Shown: in pieces, positions 1 to 9,169 of the stretch
How the letters are laid out: every line of letters starts with the position of its first letter
Position numbering within the stretch: the first letter of the stretch is position 1
Assembly: GCA_049613665.1 (NCBI GenBank)
Contig: JBMZCV010000123.1
Span: forward strand, 1 to 16,139
DNA length: 16,139 nt
From: JBMZCV01 sp049613665
GTDB lineage: Bacteria; Bacteroidota; Bacteroidia; Chitinophagales; UBA2359
Direction of reading: 5' to 3'
Translations under genes and position numbers: made by a program
The notes under the pieces: model-generated
Database searches by the model: none
Seen by the model: only the letters and a program-made list of their open reading frames with translations
What the model was told of the DNA's origin: nothing

Positions 1-3000
1 CCTGTTGCATCGGTAACTGTAACACTATATACCGTTGTGGTATTTGGTGATACAATAAGCATTTGTGTTATTGCTCCTGTATTCCATTGGTAAGATAAAG
101 CATTTGTAGAAGTTGCACTTATAGTAGCACTTTCTCCTAAACAAATAGTTTGGTCTGCTCCAACGTTTACATCAGCATTACCTACTGTAACTGTTACATT
201 ATCAGTATCTGTACAGCCATTATTATCTGTCACGGTTACTGTGTAAACCGTTGTTGCTATTGGTGCTACTGTAATACTTTGAGTTGTTGCACCATTACTC
301 CATGAATAGAATGTTCCACCAGAAGCAGTTAATGTTGCTGATTGACCTGAACATATTAATTGTCCATTACCAGCTTCTGCTACTACGTTATTTACTGTAA
401 CCATTATTTGGTCAGTATCAGAACAGCCATTTGCATCATTTACAGTTACAGTATAAACTGTTGTCGCATTTGGTGATACAATAATACTTTGAGTTGTTGC
501 ACCATTACTCCACGAATAGAATGTTCCACCAGAAGCAGTAATTGTTGCCATATCTCCTAAACAAATAGATTGGTCTGGCCCAGCATTAGCATCTGCATTT
601 CCAACTGTAACTGTAACTGTATCTGTATCAGAACAGCCATTTACATCACTAACTGTAACTGTATAAGTTGTCGTTGTTGCTGGATTAACAGTAATCAAAG
701 CTGTTGTTGCATTGTTACTCCATTGATAGAATGTTCCACCAGAAGCAGCCAAAGTTGTGCTTTCGCCATTACAAATAGTTTGATTTGGTCCAGCTTCCGC
801 ATTTACATTAGATACACTAACCACTACATCATCAGTATCAGAACAACCATTGTTATCTGTTACTGTTACGCTATATGTTGTTGTTGTACCTGGCGATACA
901 GTAATTGTTTGCGTTGTCGCACCATTACTCCATTGATAATTCATACCACCTGTTGCTGTTAAATTTGTAGAGTTTCCAAAACAAATTGTTTGGTCTAATC
1001 CAGCACTAGCTACTGCACTTCCTACATTTAAAGTTACATTATCAACAGCCGAGCAGCCATTGTTATCTGTTACTGTTACACTATACGTTGTTGTTGTATT
1101 TGGTGTAACAACAATGCTTGGAGTTGTTGCTCCTGTATTCCATTGATAGAATGTTCCACCAGTAGCCGTCAAAGTAGTTGAACTTCCTAAACAAACAGTT
1201 TGGTCTGGCCCTGCATTTGCAGTTGCATTACCTACTGTAACAGTTGTTGTAGCAACATCTGTACAGCCATCGGCATTACTTACTGTTACATTATATACCG
1301 TTGTTGTTGTAGGAGTAACAAAAATATTAGGTGTTGTTGCACCTGTATTCCATAAATAGGAAGTACCTCCTGTTGCGGTAATGTTTACTGACTCTCCTAA
1401 ACATATTGTTTGATTAGGAGTTACATTTGCAATTGTATTACTTACTGTGATTAATGTAGAAGCTACATCTGTACAGCCATTTGCATTAGTTACAGTTACA
1501 TTATATGTAGTAGTACTATTTGGAGCAACTGTTGTCGATGCTGTTGTTGCACCATTACTCCATAAATAAGTACCACCGCCACTTGCAGTAATTGTTGTGC
1601 TTTCGCCTTGACAAATTGTTTCTGCTGGTGTAATTGTTGCATCAACATTACTTACAAATACTGTTACAGTATCTGTATCACTACAACCATTTGCATCACT
1701 AACTGTAACGGTATAAGTTGTTGTTACTGCTGGTAAAACAATAAGCATTTGTGTTGTTGCACCTGTACTCCATTCATAGAATACACCGCCTGTTGCATTT
1801 AATATAGCACTTTCGCCTTGACAAATCGTTTCATCTGGCCCTGCACTTGCATTTGCACTACCTACTGTTACCATAACATCAGCTACGTCACTACAATTAT
1901 TATTGTCGCTAACAGTTACAGAATAAATTGTTGTTGTTATTGGAGATACATTGATAGTAGCCGTAGTAGCACCTGTACTCCATAAGAAATTTGAACCGCC
2001 AGTAGCTGTCAAAGTCGCACTTCCACCATTACAAATTACTTGGTTGGCACCTGCATCTGCAACAGCATTTCCAATAGTTAATGTTGCACTATCAGTACTT
2101 GTACAGCCACTTGCATCACTTACTGTCACACTATAAGTTGTCGTCATATTTGGACTCACAGATATAGTAGGAGTTGTTGCTCCATTGTTCCAAATAAATG
2201 AAGTTCCACCAGAAGCTGTAAATACTGCCGTTCCACCTAAACAAATTGTTTGGTCTGGCCCTGCATTTGCAAAACTATTTCCAACAATAACCTGCACATT
2301 ATCAGTAGCAGAACAACCATTGGCATCTGAAACAGTAACTGTGTAGTTTGTTGTCGTTAATGGAGCAACCAAAATAGAAGGTGTATTAGCTCCATTGCTC
2401 CACGCAAAAATAGTTCCACCAGTAGCTGTCAAAGTAGCTGAACTACCTGAACAAATTGTTTGGTCTGGCCCTGCATTTGCACTTGCGTTTCCTACCGTAA
2501 CAGTAACTTGGTCGGTATCAGAACAACCGTTACCATTTGAAACTGTTACTGTATAAGTCGTTGTACTTCCTGGAGCAACTGTTGTTGAAGCTGTTACAGC
2601 ACCATTACTCCACAAATAAGAAGTGCCACCAGAAGCTGTTAAGGTAGCACTATTGCCTTGACAAATTGTTTGGTCAAGTCCTGCTTCTGCTGTTACAGAA
2701 GTCACATTTACAGTTACATTATCAGTAGCCGAACAACCTGTTCCATCACTTACTGTAACCGTATAAGTTGTCGTTACATTTGGTAAAACTACCAAAGTTT
2801 GTGTAGTTGCACCAGTACTCCACTGAAAGTTAGTACCACCAGATGCAAATAAAATGGCAGAGTTTCCTGCACAAATTGTTTGGTCTGGCCCTGCATTTGC
2901 TGTTGCATTTCCTACGGTTACCAATACGTTATCTGTATCTGAACAACCATTATTGTCGCTAACAGTTACAGTATAGTTGGTACTAGTAGTAGGAGATATT

Positions 3001-3530
3001 ACTATTGTTGGTGTTGTAGCACCTGTATTCCATATGTAGTTTGTTCCACCAGATGCAGTTAATGTAGTTGTACCGCCAGCACAGACAGTTTGATCTACTC
3101 CTGCATTTGCCTCAACATTTCCTACTATTACTGTAATTTGGTCACTTGCTGTACAACTACTTCCATCAGTAATAGTAACTGTGTAAGTTGTTGTGATATT
3201 TGGACTAACTACAATAGAAGAACCAGATTGCCCTGTGTTCCAAGCATAGAAAACTCCTCCTGAAGCATTTAGGACAGTTGTTTCTCCCAAACAAATAGTT
3301 TGGTCTGGCCCTGCATTTGCTTGAGGATTAGCTACATTTACAATTACTTCATCAGTATCAACACATTCAAATGTATTGGTAACTGTTACAGTATAGGTTG
3401 TCGTTGTGTTAGGATTTACAATAATACTTTGCGTTGTAGCACCTGTATTCCACAAATAATTTAAACCACCTGTTGCAGTTAAATTAACAGTACCACCTTG
3501 ACAAATCGTTTGGTCTGGACCTGCATTTGC
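1..3530 (-). repeat. Tandem 210-bp (70-residue) Ig-like repeat array, at least 16.8 units
   Basis: Repeat starts (the GCA or related codon opening ANAGPDQTIC) fall at 3530, 3320, 3110, 2900, 2690, 2480, 2270, 2060, 1850, 1640, 1430, 1220, 1010, 800, 590, 380 and 170, exactly 210 bp apart. The consensus order is AGPDQTIC, GE or GG, LTASGG, an aromatic plus Trp, G(A)TTQ, VSP, TTTYTVTV, (N)GC, TD and VTVGNA. Each unit has one Cys near position 10 and one near 56. Sixteen units are complete and unit 17 is cut by the window edge. Unit 17 carries two extra codons between LTASGG and the Trp. The plus-strand DNA block tggtctggccctgcatttgc occurs identically at 1201, 2251, 2461, 2881 and 3301, so the units are related at DNA level as well as in protein. 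Confidence 0.93.
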
Positions 3531-6209
3531 ACTTGGTGCAGGATATACCGTTGCTGGTGCATTTAAAGAAGCACAACAATTTCCATCAACATTTGGATTA
3601 TTGCTATCTAAAGCAACATAAATATTATATGGAAAAGGAGCTCCTGTATTATTATTAGGAAAAGTATATTGAAGTGTTGTCACTACACCTGTAGTATTCA
3701 CATTATCAAATATAAGTGTTCCATTATTTGTAGGTAAATACAACTCGTCACAAGTTAAGATACTACCTACATTATAATACAAGTCTATTTCACCTAAATT
3801 TTCAGCATGAACAATTGTTATTGTAACTGAATTGCCCGAACATACCAAATTAGGTTCTATTGTTAAATCAATAAGTTGCTCACAACCAACTGTTACGGTA
3901 GGCACTTCACCAATACCAAAGTCAGCATTGTGGTTATTAAAACCTTCTGCTCCTGTCGTTACTTGTATATAAGGTAAGTTATTGCTATCAATTGCAATTA
4001 CACCACTATTAATATCAGCAGAAGAAATAGCATCAGAGTCATTAATATCTGGTTCAGGTCCTGTACCTTGATTGGCAAGTGTAATCATGCCAATATCATT
4101 TCCATTAATAGTTAAACCTTCATCATTATATTGTGTTTCGCTAAATGCCACATAATATATTGTATTTGGGTTTAATCCATTCGTCACATTACTATCATTA
4201 AATAGGTATTGGCCATTATTGTCTGTAGTAGTTGTTGCAATAAAATTGCCATTGCTATCAAACAAATTAATAATTACATTTACTAAGCCATTTTCATTGG
4301 CATCTTGAATACCATCTTCATTCACATCGTCCCAAACATAATTTCCTATTTCTGTTTGAGCCAAGCCACATAACAATTCTACATCGCCTAAGCCGTGAGC
4401 TTTTCCGAAGAAAGCAGGGCCATTGCCATAAAGTTGGTAGCGTTTTGCACGTTGGCCTGTCGTATTATTTAGCCAAATCAAACCACCAGAGTTAGTAGCA
4501 TAAGGATTAAGGTGAGTTTGTACCAATTGGCCAGAACCAGCCAAAAGTGCCATACCACCCATAGAACCTTCTTTCTCACCACCAGCACCAAAGTCACCAC
4601 AGTAGAACTCTCCACCATTGATGCCCTGATTAGGGTCAGTTCCACAACCTACTAAGTTTCCTGCAACACCAGCACTTTCTACTTGATAAGTACCATTGTT
4701 GTTGTAAACACGGATAACATCACCACCAGCAACACCTGTTGAAAGTTGGTCATTGTTCCAAAAAATAGGTGGGAAATTATCATTTCCTAACTGATGTCCA
4801 GCTCTATCAATAAAGCCCAACACCATAGACCCATCTACATCAAACTCAATGTCGGATAAGATAGGCTGAGAATAACAAATTCCATCACTCAAGTTTGTGT
4901 GATGAAACATCGTATAATTATCTGTCCAAGCTTCCCAGTATTTACAATTGTCGCCAGCTAAACCGACAAAATTGGTTAGTTTTCCTTTAATATAGTCTAA
5001 AGAAAAAGAAACTTTTTCGTTAAAAGACATATTAGAAGGAGTAAACTCATATACTGTTGCTTGCAAATCTGAACGTTGTTGTGTTGCTTCTGCACTACAC
5101 ACAACGCCTACATACACTTTACCCAATTTTACTTTCACACCAAACGGACGAAAACTCCCACCAGCACAGCTAGGATTTGGAATATCATACGTCTCTACAT
5201 TGTTTGTTGTCGGTAAAGCTCCAGTATTGATATAATTAGAAATATCAATACTTACTAATTCTTTTTCAGCCAAATTGACAACATATAAGGTGTTGCCATC
5301 TTCTGAAATATCGATATCACCCAAACCAATTTTGCCTACTTGCTCAAAAGCAATAGAATCTCGACTGGCTGCTGAAATCGAATTACCTAAATTACGATCG
5401 CCTATTGAGCCAACATTTACGCCCAAGTTTGCGAGATCAATAAAAGGCACATTGGTAGGGATAGGATTAGACAGGTCAGATACATAAATACCTCCCAAAC
5501 CTTGATTTCCTAAACCTACAAATCTTTTTAAGAAAGCCGCTGAAAATAACAGCTCTTTCTTTTTGTGATATGCTACGCCCCAAACTGAACCAATCTCGCT
5601 GCCTACTGCAACGTGATGTGGTGCTGTTGTTGTTCCTGAGTTGCTATACGGAAATGATACTAACACATCAGATAGCCCCGAAGAGCCGCCATTTAGTGGA
5701 TCACCATTTACATAGCAAGGAACTGCTAACTCTGGGTCGTCTTGACAATAACTATGAGGGTCATATACCCCCAAGTTGAGCATACAATTTGGACTAACGC
5801 CAAATTGTACAGTTGTACCTGTTCCTGCGCTAACGCCAACGCTTGCGGGTACTAAGCCAGTGGGTAAGTTCGTAAACTCTACCCTCACGGCTGTTCCATT
5901 AGGCACGTTAATACTATAAGTTCCATCAGGAGATGATGTGGTAGGCCCGTAAGTGCCTCCAAAACTGTCGTAAGCAGTGATACTAATACCACTTTGCCCG
6001 ACTTCGAGAGAATCCTGAACGCCATTGGAGTTATAGTCACTAAAGACTATTCCCCCGACATTATTATTCTCCACACATTCCTGAGCAACAACATTACTAA
6101 CTACTGTTAGTGTAAAAAAAACAGCCATAGCTGTTTTTAACACATTAGTAGAAAGAGCGTTTGTTCTTGTCGAGGTAATGTTCTCGGCAAAACAATTCTG
6201 CTGTTTCAT
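1..6209 (-). CDS. Giant surface adhesin-like protein with SdrD-B-like modules and tandem Ig-like repeats (partial, C-terminus outside window)
   Basis: An open frame runs without a stop from ATG at 6209 to the left edge, giving 2069 full codons; the C-terminus is missing. Residues 1-42 look like a long signal peptide (hydrophobic core about 27-41, cleavage near VVA/Q43). Residues about 50-155 form an SdrD-B-like module with a calcium-loop-like D58-YNSNGVQ-D66. Residues about 160-615 resemble a beta-propeller or choice-of-anchor ectodomain, with phrases such as IDISEDGNTLYVVN. A second SdrD-B-like module covers about 620-765 (DDVNEDGIQD at 627-636). From residue 894 onward the protein is tandem 70-residue repeats starting ANAGPDQTIC. 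They resemble the CHU_C-associated Ig-like family of Bacteroidota and each keeps two cysteines. The protein is probably exported and surface-attached, as in SprB-like or other T9SS adhesins, but the sorting tail is not in view. A start at Met28 would lose the basic n-region, so 6209 is preferred. Ligand and role in gliding or adhesion are unknown. Confidence 0.9.
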   Translation of the reverse strand, partial: MKQQNCFAENITSTRTNALSTNVLKTAMAVFFTLTVVSNVVAQECVENNNVGGIVFSDYNSNGVQDSLEVGQSGISITAYDSFGGTYGPTTSSPDGTYSINVPNGTAVRVEFTNLPTGLVPASVGVSAGTGTTVQFGVSPNCMLNLGVYDPHSYCQDDPELAVPCYVNGDPLNGGSSGLSDVLVSFPYSNSGTTTAPHHVAVGSEIGSVWGVAYHKKKELLFSAAFLKRFVGLGNQGLGGIYVSDLSNPIPTNVPFIDLANLGVNVGSIGDRNLGNSISAASRDSIAFEQVGKIGLGDIDISEDGNTLYVVNLAEKELVSIDISNYINTGALPTTNNVETYDIPNPSCAGGSFRPFGVKVKLGKVYVGVVCSAEATQQRSDLQATVYEFTPSNMSFNEKVSFSLDYIKGKLTNFVGLAGDNCKYWEAWTDNYTMFHHTNLSDGICYSQPILSDIEFDVDGSMVLGFIDRAGHQLGNDNFPPIFWNNDQLSTGVAGGDVIRVYNNNGTYQVESAGVAGNLVGCGTDPNQGINGGEFYCGDFGAGGEKEGSMGGMALLAGSGQLVQTHLNPYATNSGGLIWLNNTTGQRAKRYQLYGNGPAFFGKAHGLGDVELLCGLAQTEIGNYVWDDVNEDGIQDANENGLVNVIINLFDSNGNFIATTTTDNNGQYLFNDSNVTNGLNPNTIYYVAFSETQYNDEGLTINGNDIGMITLANQGTGPEPDINDSDAISSADINSGVIAIDSNNLPYIQVTTGAEGFNNHNADFGIGEVPTVTVGCEQLIDLTIEPNLVCSGNSVTITIVHAENLGEIDLYYNVGSILTCDELYLPTNNGTLIFDNVNTTGVVTTLQYTFPNNNTGAPFPYNIYVALDSNNPNVDGNCCASLNAPATVYPAPSANAGPDQTICQGGTVNLTATGGLNYLWNTGATTQSIIVNPNTTTTYTVTVTNTFECVDTDEVIVNVANPQANAGPDQTICLGETTVLNASGGVFYAWNTGQSGSSIVVSPNITTTYTVTITDGSSCTASDQITVIVGNVEANAGVDQTVCAGGTTTLTASGGTNYIWNTGATTPTIVISPTTSTNYTVTVSDNNGCSDTDNVLVTVGNATANAGPDQTICAGNSAILFASGGTNFQWSTGATTQTLVVLPNVTTTYTVTVSDGTGCSATDNVTVNVTSVTAEAGLDQTICQGNSATLTASGGTSYLWSNGAVTASTTVAPGSTTTYTVTVSNGNGCSDTDQVTVTVGNASANAGPDQTICSGSSATLTATGGTIFAWSNGANTPSILVAPLTTTNYTVTVSDANGCSATDNVQVIVGNSFANAGPDQTICLGGTAVFTASGGTSFIWNNGATTPTISVSPNMTTTYSVTVSDASGCTSTDSATLTIGNAVADAGANQVICNGGSATLTATGGSNFLWSTGATTATINVSPITTTIYSVTVSDNNNCSDVADVMVTVGSANASAGPDETICQGESAILNATGGVFYEWSTGATTQMLIVLPAVTTTYTVTVSDANGCSDTDTVTVFVSNVDATITPAETICQGESTTITASGGGTYLWSNGATTASTTVAPNSTTTYNVTVTNANGCTDVASTLITVSNTIANVTPNQTICLGESVNITATGGTSYLWNTGATTPNIFVTPTTTTVYNVTVSNADGCTDVATTTVTVGNATANAGPDQTVCLGSSTTLTATGGTFYQWNTGATTPSIVVTPNTTTTYSVTVTDNNGCSAVDNVTLNVGSAVASAGLDQTICFGNSTNLTATGGMNYQWSNGATTQTITVSPGTTTTYSVTVTDNNGCSDTDDVVVSVSNVNAEAGPNQTICNGESTTLAASGGTFYQWSNNATTALITVNPATTTTYTVTVSDVNGCSDTDTVTVTVGNADANAGPDQSICLGDMATITASGGTFYSWSNGATTQSIIVSPNATTVYTVTVNDANGCSDTDQIMVTVNNVVAEAGNGQLICSGQSATLTASGGTFYSWSNGATTQSITVAPIATTVYTVTVTDNNGCTDTDNVTVTVGNADVNVGADQTICLGESATISATSTNALSYQWNTGAITQMLIVSPNTTTVYSVTVTDAT

Positions 6210-6360
6210 GAATATACCATTTTTGGGTTAATTAATAATAAAATTTCTATATGGGTTTCTTAATACTAGAAGTCCGTTTGTTGAATACTATTTCTTATTC
6301 AAATAAAAAAACTAAAAAACAGTATTAATTTACTTTGTTATTTTTTAGGTAAGATTAGAT

Positions 6361-6388
6361 ATGATATAGCTATATAAATATCATTTTT
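6361..6388. promoter_or_regulatory. 12-bp palindrome nested in a 7-bp inverted repeat
   Basis: ATATAGCTATAT at 6364-6375 is a perfect 12-bp palindrome about 155 bp upstream of the adhesin start. The flanking ATGATAT (6361-6367) and ATATCAT (6378-6384) also form a 7-bp inverted repeat followed by a T-run. It could be an operator or a weak hairpin. AT-rich palindromes arise easily by chance here, so the assignment is weak. Confidence 0.2.
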
Positions 6389-7539
6389 GTTGGAAGCAAA
6401 TGAGGTTTATCTTTTAGAAGAAGCGTGTAATAAATTATAAATTCAAATTTTAACATATATTTGTTTGTCATTTTCATAGTTTTTATTTTGCCCCAATCAA
6501 TTAAATACTAATTTGTTATGTACTTACTTTAGGTGGTAAAAAAAAATCACCCTATATGATGAGTTGTGTAGTATGACTATGACGTTCTGTTACAATAATG
6601 TCACAGAGAATTGTTTAAAAAACATCCTTTTTTTGATATGCAATTTAAGCGAGTTTTTTTGTTTTAAAAAAAAAACAATTCTTATGTTACAATCTCAAAA
6701 TAAAATCATTACTAAAAAAAACACTTTTTATCAAATACTTATATATTTAAAAAAAACAAATATCATTTTCGTGTTAATGTTTTTTTTATAAGATAATAAG
6801 ACATTACAAATTCAAATTTTGACAAAAAGTGCAATATAAACAAAACATAGAAGAAAAATTTAATAATAAAGGGTCATTATTTTGTCAAACAAAATTAGCT
6901 ATTTTATTTTAAATGTTCAACAAAAACAATGTTTTTTATAAAAAAATAAATTTTCAATTGCACTACTTATTCAATTAACTATAATATTTATTATATAATA
7001 GCGTATTTTTGAGCCATTTAAGTAGTTATCAAATGTTTCAATATTACACAAAGCTTGCACACTTTCATTTTACACCCAAAACAAGCACATATTTTTCCAA
7101 TATATTTTCTTTTAAATGTTTAAAAAAAAAGACAGCTTAAATAGAAAATTCCTCATGTTTTAGTTTGCTATTTTTTTAGCATTTATTAAAAAAATGTACT
7201 TTTTTATACATAAACCATTAGCTTAATAAGTTATGCGATTTAACAAATTGTTTTCTCATAATTTATCATTATTTGAAAACTTATTAGTCCAAATTTTCTT
7301 GTGCTTGCTTTTGTCATTATTTTTGATTGTAGTACATACATCAAGCTTTGTGCCAAAAATCATAATTTTGAACTTTTAATACTTATTCCTAAATAAATAA
7401 CAACAAGCTAAAAATAGTCAAGCTTTTACCTCACAAAAACACACTACAAAAGCATATTTTTCTATAACTTTATCTTTTTTGTTTAAAGTTCAAGAAAAAT
7501 GCTATAAACTTTCAGCAACCATTTATATTTTACTATTTT

Positions 7540-7616
7540 TAGGCTTTTATTTTTATTTAAAAAAATCGTAGTGGTTCGGCACTAACATTTTTGGCTAAAA
7601 AAAGCCTATTTTTTTT
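7540..7616 (+). promoter_or_regulatory. Hairpin cluster in the leader of the FadL gene (possible attenuator or small RNA end)
   Basis: Three nested or adjacent inverted repeats occur here. TAGGCTTTT (7540-7548) can pair with AAAAGCCTA (7600-7608). TAGTG (7569-7573) pairs with CACTA (7580-7584) around a GTTCGG loop. GGCT (7593-7596) pairs with AGCC (7603-7606) and is followed by eight Ts at 7609-7616. The first and third pairings share the same 3' arm, so they are mutually exclusive, as in an attenuator. The 7566-7586 core is noticeably richer in G and C than the surrounding DNA. The T-run ends 48 nt before the FadL start codon. This may be a terminator-like leader element or the 3' end of a small RNA; no known riboswitch class was recognised. 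Confidence 0.3.
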
Positions 7617-7664
7617 ATCTCAAAAACCACATACTGAATCGCTACAAGAAATCAAAATCTTATC

Positions 7665-8939
7665 ATGAAACAAATATACTTTTGTTTATTTTTTTTTATC
7701 TATTGGCCTTTCTACGTTTCAGCAGGAGGCTTTCAAGTTACTTTGCAAGGTCAGAAGCAAACAGGAATGGGACATGTTGGCGTAGCCGTACCACTTGATG
7801 CCTCAGCAGTTTTTTTCAATCCAGGTGCTATGGCTTTTCTAAAAACGCCAAAAATAAACTTTGGCATTAGTCCTGTTTTTGCCAATATCAATTTCCAACA
7901 AGCCTCTACGGGCATTGGTAGTAGCAATGAACCTATTGTTGGCACGCCTTTCGGTGCATATTATGCAATGCCTCTGAGTCAGCAAGAAGACTCTTTTTGG
8001 TCACAGTTTAGCTTTGGCTTGGCAGTCAATACACCTTTCGGGAGTAGTGTGGCTTATCCAGATGAATGGGTTGGTAGATTTTTGGCTCAAAAAGTAAGCT
8101 TAACCACTATTTTGATACAGCCTAGCCTAAGTATCAATGTGCAAGATAAGTTAGGTGTTGGCGTTGGTTTATCGTACGGAATTGGCAATTTTTCGATACA
8201 GCGTGCTGCTCCTCTTTACGATAACAATGGTACTGAAGGAAAGCTCAACCTAGAAGGTTCGGGACGTGGTGCTGGTTTAAACATTGGCGTTTATGTAGAG
8301 CCTATTGAAGAAAAACTTGCATTTGGCGTGAGTTATCGAACCACGATTGGTGTGCCACTCGAAAATGGTGATGCTACCTTTGATGTCCCACCAGCAGTAG
8401 CCAATCTTTTTCCAGCTACTACTTTTAGTTCATTTGTTACATTACCAGATATTATGTCTTTTGGCCTAACTTACTATACAAGTACACAACAAGGAAATAC
8501 TGATAAGTCGAGGGCTAGTTTTGTATCAATAGAGGTTAATCGGGCTGGTTGGAGCGTATATGAAGAGTTAAAGTTCGATTTTGCCGAGCCTGTTGGCGGT
8601 GCTACGTCTTTGGCTTCGGCTCGTCAATATGAAGATAACTATTCTTTTAGGCTAGGTTACCAACACTTTATGAACGAAAAAATAACGCTAAGAGCTGGCA
8701 CAGCTTATGATTTGTCGGCTGCACCAGACTGTTGTGTTACACCAGAAACGCCAGATGCCAATAAGCTCAGTTTTTCGGTTGGTGCTACGATTCGTCCTAC
8801 TGACAAAATTGATATTGATGCTTCTTTTGTTTGGGTAGAAGCTAGTGAACGAACAACAATTAATACAGAAGCTGATTTTGAAGCTACTTACAAAGTTCGT
8901 GCTTTTGTTCCAGGAATTGGCGTGCAATATTCTTTTTAG
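7665..8939 (+). CDS. OmpP1/FadL-family outer-membrane transport protein
   Basis: This 424-residue protein has a signal peptide (residues 1-20, cleavage VSA/G21). The mature N-terminus GGFQVTLQGQKQTGMG and the following DASAVFFNPGAM block (around residues 45-56) are typical of the OmpP1/FadL/TodX family, whose 14-stranded barrels carry long-chain fatty acids or other hydrophobic molecules across the outer membrane. The rest alternates polar and hydrophobic residues in barrel style, and the protein ends GIGVQYSF, with the terminal Phe expected of outer-membrane beta-barrels. Length fits the family. The ATG follows an A/T-rich leader without a clear Shine-Dalgarno site, as is usual in Bacteroidota. 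The SGNH lipoprotein gene follows 230 bp downstream on the same strand with no obvious terminator between, so the two may be cotranscribed. The exact substrate cannot be told. Confidence 0.9.
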   Translation: MKQIYFCLFFFIYWPFYVSAGGFQVTLQGQKQTGMGHVGVAVPLDASAVFFNPGAMAFLKTPKINFGISPVFANINFQQASTGIGSSNEPIVGTPFGAYYAMPLSQQEDSFWSQFSFGLAVNTPFGSSVAYPDEWVGRFLAQKVSLTTILIQPSLSINVQDKLGVGVGLSYGIGNFSIQRAAPLYDNNGTEGKLNLEGSGRGAGLNIGVYVEPIEEKLAFGVSYRTTIGVPLENGDATFDVPPAVANLFPATTFSSFVTLPDIMSFGLTYYTSTQQGNTDKSRASFVSIEVNRAGWSVYEELKFDFAEPVGGATSLASARQYEDNYSFRLGYQHFMNEKITLRAGTAYDLSAAPDCCVTPETPDANKLSFSVGATIRPTDKIDIDASFVWVEASERTTINTEADFEATYKVRAFVPGIGVQYSF

Positions 8940-9169
8940 TAAAGCTTATAATTTTAAAAAATATCATATACTATATTTAAAAATTCACAACTTAAAATCT
9001 CATGTCTTTTCTTATGTTTATTTAGGCAAACATTAAAAATAAATTGCTCATTTGTAGAAGTCAATACATTTATTTTTGATGTGTTAGCAACTCAAATAGA
9101 CCATATTGATTAGTGCTTGGCACTTAGTGAAAAATGATTTGACAATATCACCCACAATCCTATAAAAAA

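Larger units (their letters stand above)
6210..7664. other. AT-rich divergent intergenic region, no convincing gene
   Basis: This 1.45-kb stretch separates the leftward adhesin gene from the rightward FadL gene. It is strongly AT-rich with many A and T homopolymers. The only sizeable open frame (6564-6791) encodes a Lys/Phe/Ile/Asn-rich low-complexity peptide and has no ribosome binding site or family resemblance. The region must hold promoters for both divergent genes, but I found no clean match to the Bacteroidota TTG / TAnnTTTG promoter on either strand. The visible structures are a palindrome near 6364 and a hairpin cluster at 7540-7616. The 13-mer aaattcaaatttt appears near 6439 and 6808, which may be chance in such DNA. 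Confidence 0.7.

Noticed and set aside
570..962. Open frame on the plus strand rich in Cys, Ile, Asn and Thr
   Set aside because: It is the antisense shadow of the repeat-coding minus-strand gene; its composition only mirrors the Thr/Val/Asn-rich repeats.
1..3530. Possible CRISPR-like array or intergenic satellite because of regular repeats
   Set aside because: The 210-bp period is a multiple of three, the frame is open throughout, and each unit translates to an Ig-like domain with conserved residues.
6564..6791. 75-codon open frame in the intergenic region
   Set aside because: The peptide is low-complexity (Lys, Phe, Ile, Asn, Leu), as expected from random AT-rich DNA, with no ribosome binding site and no recognisable domain.
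6841..6890. AATAAT/ATTATT inverted repeat as a terminator
   Set aside because: It has only six A-T pairs and no adjacent gene end to serve; such repeats are expected by chance in this region.
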